This document shows, piece after piece, positions 31,705 to 37,976 of a DNA stretch of 37,976 bases; positions within the stretch are counted from its first letter, which is position 1; each line of letters starts with the position of its first letter. The DNA lies in assembly GCA_964459165.1 (NCBI GenBank), contig CAYWKM010000012.1, positions 1 to 37,976 on the forward strand. The letters are read 5' to 3'. Below the pieces are notes generated by a model that was not told the origin of the DNA, searched no databases, and saw only the letters and a list, made by a program, of their open reading frames with translations. Made by a program: the position numbers and the translations under genes. Origin of the DNA: RGIG4074 sp964459165 (GTDB lineage: Bacteria > Bacillota > Clostridia > Christensenellales > Borkfalkiaceae).

Positions 31705-33525
31705 ATGGAAAAACAAGGCAATATAAAAATTTCAAGCGAAAACATGATGCCTATCATCAAAAAATGGCTGTATTCCGATAAGGACATTTTTTTGAGAGAG
31801 ATCGTAGCCAACGGCATAGACGCTATTACCAAGTATAAAAAGCTCGTCGATATGGGCGAAGCGCCCGCTGCGGAGGGCGAAGAATTCTGCGTGAAGGTAT
31901 CTACCGACGAAGCGGCAAAGACGCTCACCGTCGAAGACAACGGCATCGGTATGACTGCCGAAGAGGTGGAGAAGTACATTACGCAGATCGCCTTTTCCGG
32001 CGCGGCTGATTTTCTGTCCAAGTACGAAAAGACGAGCGGCGACGGCATCATCGGGCATTTCGGCTTGGGTTTTTATTCCGCCTATATGGTGTCTTCGGAT
32101 ATCGAAATTTATACCAAGAGCTATAAAGACGAACCCGCCGTACGCTGGGAATCGGACGGCGATTCCGTTTACACGATAGGCGACGCCGACACGGCTCCCG
32201 CGCGCGGCACGAGGATCGTCATGCATATCGCCGAGGGAGAGGAGGAGTTTTTAAAGGAGACGAATATCCGTCAACTCATCGATAAATATTGCTCCTTTAT
32301 GCCCTATAACATTTATCTGAATTATAAGGAAAAAGACAAGCCCTTAAACAATATCTCTCCTCTTTATTTAAAGAAGCCCTCCGAATGCACCGAGGAGGAA
32401 TATAAGGAGTTTTATCGCGACGTCTTCATGGATTATAACGAGCCTTTATTCTGGATTCACCTGAATATGGATTATCCCTTCCGTTTGAAGGGGATTCTCT
32501 ACTTCCCCAAGGTGAAAAAACAGGTCGAATTGGAGAAGGGGCGCGTAAAGCTATATTGCAATCAGGTGTTTATCGCCGATAACATCAAAGAGGTCATTCC
32601 CGAATTTCTGATGCTTTTAAACGGCGTCATCGATTGCCCGGATATTCCTTTAAACGTTTCCCGTTCCTTCCTGCAAAACGACAGACAGGTTCAGAAGATC
32701 AGTAAATATATCACCAAAAAGGTTGCCGACGTTCTCACCGATTTGTTTAAGAATAACCGCGAAAAATATGAAAATTGCTGGAACGATCTCGCGACTTTCG
32801 TAAAATTCGGCTGCATTAAGGACGACGACTTCTATCAGAAAGTAAAGGATATCATCATCTTTAAAAATCTCTCCGGCGAATATAAGGCGCTGAGCGAAAG
32901 CTTCGGCGAAGAGCTGACGGAAGAGGACGAAAAGAACGGAAAGGAAGCGAAGGCCGTTTATTACGTTTCCGACGAGATACAGCAGGCGCAGTATATCCGT
33001 TTGTTTCAGGAGGCGGGGCTCGATGCGATTGTGTGCGACACCTATATCGATCCCCATTTCATCAGCTATGTGGAATATAAGAATCCAAAAAGAGTTCGTT
33101 TCCTGCGCATCGACGCCGATATCGACGGCGCGCTGAAGAGCGAAACGCCCGCGGCGGAAGATAAAGAGCTGGAAGATCTCTTCAAGAATAAACTCGTCAA
33201 TAAAAATATAAAAGTGAAGATCGAATCGTTGAAGAACGAAAAGATCGCGGGGGTCGTCAACGTAGCCGAATTTATGAGGAGAATGTCCGAAATGAACTCT
33301 TTCTACGGCATGACGGAAAAGGACGCGATGCAGGATATGACCTTAATCGTAAACGCGGCGAATCCCGTCGTGAATACCTTGAAGGGCTTGCCCGAGGACA
33401 AACAGGAATTTGTCGTCAATCAAATCTATTATCTCGCGCTGCTCGCCTTCAAAAAGCTCTCCGCCGACGAATTGAAAGATTTTTCGGAAAAGAGCATGGC
33501 TTTGCTTGAGAATTACGCAAAATAA
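31705..33525 (+). CDS. htpG: Molecular chaperone HtpG (Hsp90 family)
   Basis: A cytosolic Hsp90 chaperone of 606 residues. The Bergerat ATP-binding fold has LREIVANGIDA (the common NASDA is NGIDA here), VEDNGIGMTAEEV and GHFGLGFYSAYMV, followed by the middle domain (NVSRSFLQNDRQVQKI) and the dimerisation domain. The start is the ATG at 31705, giving MEKQGNIKISSENMMP, with AAAAGGAGA about 11 nt upstream. Reading from further upstream would add residues encoded by the preceding terminator, which is not credible. Slightly shorter than E. coli HtpG. It stands alone between two terminators. Confidence 0.95.
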   Translation: MEKQGNIKISSENMMPIIKKWLYSDKDIFLREIVANGIDAITKYKKLVDMGEAPAAEGEEFCVKVSTDEAAKTLTVEDNGIGMTAEEVEKYITQIAFSGAADFLSKYEKTSGDGIIGHFGLGFYSAYMVSSDIEIYTKSYKDEPAVRWESDGDSVYTIGDADTAPARGTRIVMHIAEGEEEFLKETNIRQLIDKYCSFMPYNIYLNYKEKDKPLNNISPLYLKKPSECTEEEYKEFYRDVFMDYNEPLFWIHLNMDYPFRLKGILYFPKVKKQVELEKGRVKLYCNQVFIADNIKEVIPEFLMLLNGVIDCPDIPLNVSRSFLQNDRQVQKISKYITKKVADVLTDLFKNNREKYENCWNDLATFVKFGCIKDDDFYQKVKDIIIFKNLSGEYKALSESFGEELTEEDEKNGKEAKAVYYVSDEIQQAQYIRLFQEAGLDAIVCDTYIDPHFISYVEYKNPKRVRFLRIDADIDGALKSETPAAEDKELEDLFKNKLVNKNIKVKIESLKNEKIAGVVNVAEFMRRMSEMNSFYGMTEKDAMQDMTLIVNAANPVVNTLKGLPEDKQEFVVNQIYYLALLAFKKLSADELKDFSEKSMALLENYAK

Positions 33526-33561
33526 TCTTTCGGTCGCGTCAAACAACCGAACGGACAAGGG

Positions 33562-33596
33562 AATCGCTCCAAAATATTTACGGAGCGATTTTTTTT
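33562..33596 (+). terminator. Terminator after htpG
   Basis: A 9-bp stem (AATCGCTCC at 33562-33570 with GGAGCGATT at 33582-33590) followed by T8. It directly precedes the spoIIIA promoter. Confidence 0.88.
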
Positions 33597-33627
33597 GTCA
33601 TAAAACGGATGAACGACGGCATATAAT
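33597..33627 (+). promoter_or_regulatory. Sigma-E-like promoter of the spoIIIA operon
   Basis: GTCATAAA (from 33597) and CATATAAT (33620-33627) match the sigma-E pattern (ATA, 16-18 bp, cATAcaaT). A sigma-A reading would need a 21-bp spacer. spoIIIA operons are under mother-cell sigma-E control in B. subtilis. The predicted start falls at or within a base of 33634, the first base of the spoIIIAA ATG. Confidence 0.7.
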
Positions 33628-33633
33628 ATAGCG

Positions 33634-34476
33634 ATGTTAGAATTTTTGCCGGACAACTTAAGGGCGGCTCTGTCGCATATCAATATGAATAGGCTTTGCG
33701 AACTGCGTCTCAGGAAGGGCTGCGCCGTTTCGGCGAATTACGGCGGCGAATATCTGTTTTTATGCGCGGACGGGCTAAAAAATTCTTCGGAGCGGGCTTT
33801 AAAGGTTTCCGGCGGACAAATAGAAGAGATCGTGCGGAACGCCTGTCAAAAATCCGTTTATTCCGTTTCGGAAGAGATCAGGCGCGGCTTTGTCACCTGC
33901 GGGCAAGGCGTAAGAATCGGTCTTTGCGGAACCTACGTCTGCGAGGGAGAAAGGGTTGTCTCCGTGCGGGACTATTCCTCTCTCTGTATTCGCATTCCGC
34001 ACGAGGTAAAAGGATGCGCCGACGAAATCAAGCGAATATGCTTCAAGAGCGACGGCGCGAACGTCCTCGTATTCTCCCCGCCCGGGTATGGCAAGACGAC
34101 GATGCTGAAGGATTTAATCGCTTATTTTTCCGAAAGGAGGAATAAAAACGTGCTCATATGCGACGAACGGGGAGAACTGTATTTCGACGGGGTCAACGCC
34201 GACGTCATATCCTATGCGGATAAGCGCACGGCGTTCGGCTACGGCATACGCGCCATGCGTCCGGACGTCGTCGTTACCGATGAATTGGAGGAGAACGATT
34301 ATCCCGCCGTAAAAAGGACGATCGAAAGCGGCGTAACCGTGCTCGCTTCGGCGCACTTAGCCGAAGCGGAAGAGATTCCTTGCAAATTTTTCGATTATTA
34401 TGTAAAGCTATCCGCAAAGGAGGTGGGCAGGGTGGAACAGATTTACGATTCTGCCATGCATTCCGTATATGGCTAA
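33634..34476 (+). CDS. spoIIIAA: Stage III sporulation protein AA (ATPase)
   Basis: A 280-residue AAA-type/secretion-ATPase-like protein that powers the SpoIIIA-SpoIIQ channel between mother cell and forespore. It has Walker A SPPGYGKTTMLKDL (about residues 149-162), Walker B VLICDERGEL (about 172-181) and the family block GYGIRAMRPDVVVTDEL (about 204-220). No Shine-Dalgarno sequence precedes the ATG, and the sigma-E-like promoter predicts a transcript beginning at this ATG. The stop overlaps spoIIIAB by 8 nt. Confidence 0.95.
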   Translation: MLEFLPDNLRAALSHINMNRLCELRLRKGCAVSANYGGEYLFLCADGLKNSSERALKVSGGQIEEIVRNACQKSVYSVSEEIRRGFVTCGQGVRIGLCGTYVCEGERVVSVRDYSSLCIRIPHEVKGCADEIKRICFKSDGANVLVFSPPGYGKTTMLKDLIAYFSERRNKNVLICDERGELYFDGVNADVISYADKRTAFGYGIRAMRPDVVVTDELEENDYPAVKRTIESGVTVLASAHLAEAEEIPCKFFDYYVKLSAKEVGRVEQIYDSAMHSVYG

Positions 34477-34930
34477 GTTTCTCGTCGGAGCGGCGCTCGT
34501 GGCGTTCTGCACGTATTTGGGATATCTTTGCGGGGGAAAATACCGAAAAAAGAAATCCTTCTTTTTTTCTATGGAGGATTTCAATGAAAAATTTTTGAAC
34601 GAACTGGCTTTTTCCCGCCGCCCGCTTGCGGATTTTATCGGAAGGAACGAATATAAAGGGGATTTCGCCTGTTCCTTGAAGAGCTTTTTATCCGATGGGA
34701 AGCCTAAGACCTATTCCTTCCTGACCGACGAGGAAAAAGGGTTTGTGGAGGCGTATTTTTCCGTCTTGGGCAAAGGCGACGCGCATTCGCAGAGCGGCTA
34801 TTTTTCTTCGGCAAAGGAAAATCTTGCCTCCTATAAGGAAAACAGCGAGACGCTGGCAAAAAAGTATTGCGATATGTATTTAAAGCTCGGCTTTCTGCTG
34901 GGACTTGCCTTATTGATTGTTATCGTGTGA
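34469..34930 (+). CDS. spoIIIAB: Stage III sporulation protein AB
   Basis: A 153-residue membrane protein of the SpoIIIA channel complex, structurally related to GspF-type secretion platform proteins. An N-terminal hydrophobic segment (about residues 4-22), a soluble helical middle (FFSMEDFNEKFLNELAFSRRPL) and a C-terminal transmembrane segment (about 134-152, KLGFLLGLALLIVIV) match the family layout. It overlaps the end of spoIIIAA, indicating translational coupling, and precedes spoIIIAC by 4 nt. Confidence 0.92.
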   Translation: MAKFLVGAALVAFCTYLGYLCGGKYRKKKSFFFSMEDFNEKFLNELAFSRRPLADFIGRNEYKGDFACSLKSFLSDGKPKTYSFLTDEEKGFVEAYFSVLGKGDAHSQSGYFSSAKENLASYKENSETLAKKYCDMYLKLGFLLGLALLIVIV

Positions 34931-34934
34931 AATT

Positions 34935-35132
34935 ATGGAAATCGGAATTATATTTAAAATAGCCGCAGTCGGCGTCATCGTTACCGTCGTCTGTCAGGTT
35001 TTAAAAAAATCGGACAGGGACGACATCGCGACCATCGTAAGTCTGGTCGGACTCATTCTCGCGCTTACCGTCGCCATCGGCATGATCGGCGACCTGTTTT
35101 CGGCGGTAAAAGAAATTTTCGATTTGTATTGA
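34935..35132 (+). CDS. spoIIIAC: Stage III sporulation protein AC
   Basis: A 65-residue protein with two membrane segments (about residues 5-22 and 32-55). The start MEIGIIFKIAAVGVIVTVVCQVLKKS followed by GRDD-like DRDDIATIVSLVGLILAL is the classic SpoIIIAC pattern. The ATG at 34935 was chosen over an upstream in-frame start because it gives the standard N-terminus and does not overlap spoIIIAB. Confidence 0.93.
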   Translation: MEIGIIFKIAAVGVIVTVVCQVLKKSDRDDIATIVSLVGLILALTVAIGMIGDLFSAVKEIFDLY

Positions 35133-35133
35133 T

Positions 35134-35526
35134 ATGGAAATTTTTAAAATCATCGGCGTCGGATTTGTCACCGCGCTTACCGCCGTCCTACTGAAAAATA
35201 CAAAGCCGGAGCTCTCCTTTGCCGTAACGGTCACGGGGATCGTCGTCATTCTGCTCTTCGTTTTCGATTTATTGAAGGGAAGTCTTGCCATTCTGCAAGA
35301 GATCGCAGTTTTATCCGGAATCGGAGATACGTTGATCCGTACGCTCTTAAAAATCGTGGGAATCGCCTATCTCACCGAATTTGCAGCCGGAATCATCAAC
35401 GACTTCGGCAGCGCGTCGATCGCGGATAAGGTCGTCCTCGGAGGGAAGGCGATAATCTTCATTCTGTCTCTCCCCATCATCGAAAATCTTATGCGGCTCG
35501 TCGTGTCGTTCGTGGAGCTGGTATGA
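35134..35526 (+). CDS. spoIIIAD: Stage III sporulation protein AD
   Basis: A 130-residue protein with about four hydrophobic segments, including a SpoIIIAC-like first half (MEIFKIIGVGFVTALTAVLLK, PELSFAVTVTGIVVILLFV) and the family block LKIVGIAYLTEFAAGIINDFG (about 71-91). It starts 1 nt after spoIIIAC and its stop overlaps spoIIIAE by 4 nt. Membrane component of the feeding-tube channel. Confidence 0.93.
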   Translation: MEIFKIIGVGFVTALTAVLLKNTKPELSFAVTVTGIVVILLFVFDLLKGSLAILQEIAVLSGIGDTLIRTLLKIVGIAYLTEFAAGIINDFGSASIADKVVLGGKAIIFILSLPIIENLMRLVVSFVELV

Positions 35527-36704
35527 AGAAATTTTTTATTCTTTTTCTCCTGATCGGACTTGCCTTTTCCGTTTCCTTTCTGTCCGTCTCGGCGGAAACG
35601 GAAGAAGGGGAGGCGAGCGGAGAAGAACAGTTGAATGAAAATATAGACGAACTTCTGGATGCGCTCGATACGGAAGAGCTCGAGGCGTATCTTGATCGGT
35701 TTGCCGAAGAATTTTTGGACGGCTCCACGTTAAAAGAGAGATTAAAGGAAATGATAACGGGCGATTACGCGCAGAATTACGACGACCTGTTTTCCTTTTT
35801 TCTATCGCTGTTTTTCGATTCGGCAAAAGGGTTTGTTTCCGCTTTCGCGCTCGTTTGCGCCGTGTGTATCTTCGACGGTATCGTGAACGCGGTAAAAGGG
35901 AATTTTATCAGCGATTCGGTCGGAGACGTTATCCACTACGTCTGTTTCGCGGCGATTCTGCTCCTTCTTTTGTCCTGCCTGATCCCGACGATCCGGCGCA
36001 CGGAGGAGACGGTAAATTCCTTAAAGACGCAGATGGAGATCATCTTTCCCATTCTCGTCACGCTGATGGCGGCGGGAGGAGGAACGGTATCCGCCGCCGT
36101 CTATCGACCCGCCGTCGCCTTTCTTTCGGAGGGGATCACGGAAATTGTTTCCGGCGTCGTCTTCCCGCTTGCGATTCTTATCATCGCTCTTTCCATCGTG
36201 GGAAATATTTCGGGTAAGATAAACCTCAACGGCTTTTCGGGGTTGTTTTCCGGAATCAATAAATGGCTGATCGGCATTTCCTTTGCGCTGTATTCCGTCT
36301 TTTTGACCGTGCAGGGGATAACGAGCGCGAGTTACGACGGACTTTCTCTTCGCGCGGCGAAATACGCGATCGGGAACGGCGTGCCCATGATCGGGGGCTT
36401 TTTATCGAGCGGAATGGATTTGGTTCTCGCCGGAAGCGTTCTCATCAAAAATTCTCTCGGCGGGGTCGCCGTCCTGCTCATCGTCTTTACGATAGCGGAG
36501 CCTCTCCTTCTTCTCATTTCTTTTTCCCTCCTTTTAAAGCTCGTCGCGGCGATTTGCACGCCGATTGCGGACGCCCGCATTTCCGGCTTTTTAACCGCGT
36601 TGTCCGGAAATATCGGTTATTTTACGGCGGGCTTGCTCGCCGTGACGTTCATGTATTTTATCACGCTTCTTTTGTTGATTTGTTCCTCGGGGGTAATATT
36701 TTAG
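35523..36704 (+). CDS. spoIIIAE: Stage III sporulation protein AE
   Basis: A 393-residue polytopic membrane protein, about the usual family length. A signal peptide (about residues 1-24, ending in SVSA) is followed by an acidic extracellular stretch (25-80) and about eight transmembrane segments. Typical blocks include FPILVTLMAAGGGTVSAAVYRP and FSGLFSGINKWLIGISFALY. It is thought to form or gate the transport part of the SpoIIIA channel. It overlaps spoIIIAD by 4 nt. Confidence 0.95.
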   Translation: MKKFFILFLLIGLAFSVSFLSVSAETEEGEASGEEQLNENIDELLDALDTEELEAYLDRFAEEFLDGSTLKERLKEMITGDYAQNYDDLFSFFLSLFFDSAKGFVSAFALVCAVCIFDGIVNAVKGNFISDSVGDVIHYVCFAAILLLLLSCLIPTIRRTEETVNSLKTQMEIIFPILVTLMAAGGGTVSAAVYRPAVAFLSEGITEIVSGVVFPLAILIIALSIVGNISGKINLNGFSGLFSGINKWLIGISFALYSVFLTVQGITSASYDGLSLRAAKYAIGNGVPMIGGFLSSGMDLVLAGSVLIKNSLGGVAVLLIVFTIAEPLLLLISFSLLLKLVAAICTPIADARISGFLTALSGNIGYFTAGLLAVTFMYFITLLLLICSSGVIF

Positions 36705-36707
36705 TCG

Positions 36708-37106
36708 ATGAAAGCATATATATTAAGCGTTCTGGGTTGTGTTTTTCTTCTCGATATCGTCTCCGTCTTGCTCCCTTCGGGAAGGATGGGGAAGACGGTC
36801 TCCAACGTCTTTCGCCTTTGCAGCGTGCTCATGATCGTTTCTCCGCTCTTTTCCGTAGCGGAGGATCTCGGAGCCGACATAACGAGCGTCGAATATCCGG
36901 TCGAGACGGATTCCTCCTATCTGAATGCGAGCTTGCAAATGCAGATCGAAGCGTTTGTTTCGGAAAATTACGGCGGCGACTGCGTCGCCGAAGTAAAGGA
37001 GGACGGCGTTACGCTGTATCTTTCCTTTTCGGTAGACGAGGAAGCGCTCTCGGCTGCGGTGACGGAGCTGTGGGGAAAAGAGGCGGAGTTTATCTATGGC
37101 GAATAA
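36708..37106 (+). CDS. spoIIIAF: Stage III sporulation protein AF
   Basis: A 132-residue protein with two N-terminal hydrophobic segments (about residues 3-20 and 32-50) containing LLPSGRMGKTVSNVFRLCSVLMI, the recognisable SpoIIIAF motif, and a soluble C-terminal domain expected to adopt a ring-building fold. It starts 3 nt after spoIIIAE and overlaps spoIIIAG by 11 nt. It is shorter than B. subtilis SpoIIIAF, which is about 200 residues. Confidence 0.9.
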   Translation: MKAYILSVLGCVFLLDIVSVLLPSGRMGKTVSNVFRLCSVLMIVSPLFSVAEDLGADITSVEYPVETDSSYLNASLQMQIEAFVSENYGGDCVAEVKEDGVTLYLSFSVDEEALSAAVTELWGKEAEFIYGE

Positions 37107-37440
37107 GTTGGAGAAAAAAGAAATTTTTAAGATCTTGATGATTGCCGTCGCCGCTTTAGCGTTGCTGTTCGCCTGTTACAAAGCGTTCGATAGCGAAGAG
37201 TCCGGCAATACGGCGTATACGTATACGTCGGAGGAATTGAAGCTCGTCAGCCTTCTTTCCGATATCGACGGGGTGGGCAAGGTGAGCGTGGCGATTCATA
37301 CGCGGGAGGAGGAGACGTGCGTCGTCATCGTTTGCGACGGAGCGGATAATATGTTGGTCCGAGCCGATATTCTCCGCGCGGCGGCGTTGGCGACGGGCGC
37401 GTCGACGAATAATATTCTGATATATAAAATGAGCGAATAA
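37096..37440 (+). CDS. spoIIIAG: Stage III sporulation protein AG (short form)
   Basis: A 114-residue protein with one transmembrane segment (about residues 11-28) and a compact soluble domain (ELKLVSLLSDIDGVGKVSVAIHT, then VIVCDGADNMLVRADILRAAALATG) corresponding to the ring-building motif. It is about half the length of B. subtilis SpoIIIAG, and the region that would hold the ring-forming beta insertion is missing. Position and motifs make the assignment firm. The last two genes of the operon are separated by 22 nt. Confidence 0.9.
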   Translation: MANKLEKKEIFKILMIAVAALALLFACYKAFDSEESGNTAYTYTSEELKLVSLLSDIDGVGKVSVAIHTREEETCVVIVCDGADNMLVRADILRAAALATGASTNNILIYKMSE

Positions 37441-37462
37441 AAAAAAGAAGGAGGTTTTTGTT

Positions 37463-37954
37463 ATGAATAACAAAAAGAAAATTATTATCATGAGCTGTTT
37501 GGTCGCGCTTCTCGCGGTCACGGCGGTATTCAATTTCGTTCTCGCGGGAACGAAGCTCACTTCCGCTTCGGAGACGGATACGGTGACGGCAGCCAACTAT
37601 TTTACGACTTACCGAACGGAAAGAACCTCGACGCGCAGCGAGGAGCTTTTACAGCTCGACAGCGTCATCGCGCTTTACGACGAGGGGAGCGAAAAGTACG
37701 AGGAGGCCACGGCGGCAAAATTGAAAATCGTAAAGATGATGGAGAACGAGCTGGCGCTCGAAACCATGATCAAATCGCTGGGCTTTTCCGACGCCGTCGT
37801 CTCTATCGGATACGATTCGGATAACGTAAACGTGTTCATCAATTCCGGCGAGCTCTCCTACGATTCCGCGTTGTCGATTTACAATATGTTGAAGAACGAG
37901 ACGGGAATCGTCGCCGGCAACGTCGTCATCATGCCGGTGTATTCCGCAAGCTGA
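37463..37954 (+). CDS. spoIIIAH: Stage III sporulation protein AH
   Basis: A 163-residue protein with an N-terminal transmembrane anchor (about residues 7-28) and a YscJ/FliF-like C-terminal domain (ENELALETMIKSLGFSDAVVSIG, VNVFINSGELSYDSALSIYNML). In B. subtilis this domain binds SpoIIQ across the intermembrane space. A strong AAGGAGG lies 8 nt before the ATG, the best ribosome-binding site in the operon, suggesting higher synthesis than its upstream neighbours. It is the last complete gene in the window; 22 bases follow without a visible feature. Confidence 0.94.
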   Translation: MNNKKKIIIMSCLVALLAVTAVFNFVLAGTKLTSASETDTVTAANYFTTYRTERTSTRSEELLQLDSVIALYDEGSEKYEEATAAKLKIVKMMENELALETMIKSLGFSDAVVSIGYDSDNVNVFINSGELSYDSALSIYNMLKNETGIVAGNVVIMPVYSAS

Positions 37955-37976
37955 GAATAAAAAATCAACGCCCGCA

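Noticed and set aside
33595..33627. Sigma-A promoter TTGTCA/TATAAT before spoIIIAA
   Set aside because: The spacer would be 21 bp. The same region fits the sigma-E pattern with normal spacing and the known regulation of spoIIIA.
35930..35945. DnaA-box-like TTATCCACT
   Set aside because: A single near-match inside the spoIIIAE coding sequence, with no cluster and no adjacent A/T-rich unwinding element.
1..37976. CRISPR array, rRNA operon or insertion sequence
   Set aside because: No regularly spaced direct repeats, no rRNA sequence and no transposase or integrase motifs were seen.

Overview
The window looks like a chromosomal segment of an anaerobic, spore-forming member of the Clostridia, probably from an uncultured or metagenomic lineage. 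Evidence: a complete spoIIIAA-AH sporulation operon, an IspH-ribosomal protein S1 fusion, a biotin-dependent Na+-pumping decarboxylase cluster, Clostridia-type gene order (plsX-rnc-smc-ftsY; HI0933-like oxidoreductase-cmk-plsC-ispH/rpsA), purine-rich Shine-Dalgarno sequences and near-consensus sigma-A promoters. By eye GC is near 50 percent. Almost every base is core-genome coding sequence.

Layout. 1-6551: a minus-strand pair, dnaA then mnmG, is divergent from recF-PHP phosphoesterase-VanW protein. dnaN is missing from its usual place between dnaA and recF, and the 104-bp divergent gap has no DnaA boxes. Bases 1-48 lie downstream of mnmG and hold no gene I can support. 6552-15102: asnS with its own promoter and a leader of about 150 nt, then plsX, rnc, smc, ftsY (lipid synthesis, RNA processing, chromosome condensation, membrane targeting) and a hexapeptide-repeat sugar acetyltransferase. 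15103-17437: galE (minus) and manC (plus) diverge from back-to-back near-consensus promoters and supply UDP-sugars and GDP-mannose. 17438-18870: a small accessory island with strong inverted repeats, two short phage lysis-module-like genes (a membrane-anchored conserved protein and an SPP1-type holin) and a minus-strand tRNA-Trp. 18871-21027: proC, rnhA and a DedA/TVP38-like membrane protein.

21153-26375: a decarboxylase operon with its own promoter and terminator. It encodes a divergent acyl-CoA-carboxyltransferase homologue, an OadG-like small membrane subunit, a biotin carrier, the Na+-translocating OadB subunit and an OadA-type carboxyltransferase without its own biotin domain. Together they should form a membrane complex coupling 2-oxoacid decarboxylation to Na+ export. 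26430-31556: an HI0933/BaiN-like flavoprotein, a fused AroH chorismate mutase-cytidylate kinase, a PlsC-like acyltransferase and the IspH-S1 fusion, which carries a possible internal promoter and ribosome-binding site for separate S1 synthesis. 31705-33525: htpG. 33562-37954: the spoIIIA operon behind a sigma-E-like promoter placed so that spoIIIAA would be translated from a leaderless mRNA.

The most notable items are the chorismate mutase-CMP kinase fusion, the degenerate carboxyltransferase in the Na+-pump operon, the internal expression signals in ispH-rpsA, the perfect-consensus promoter aimed antisense through tRNA-Trp, the orphan holin pair and the leaderless sigma-E start. I found no CRISPR array, rRNA gene or intact mobile element.
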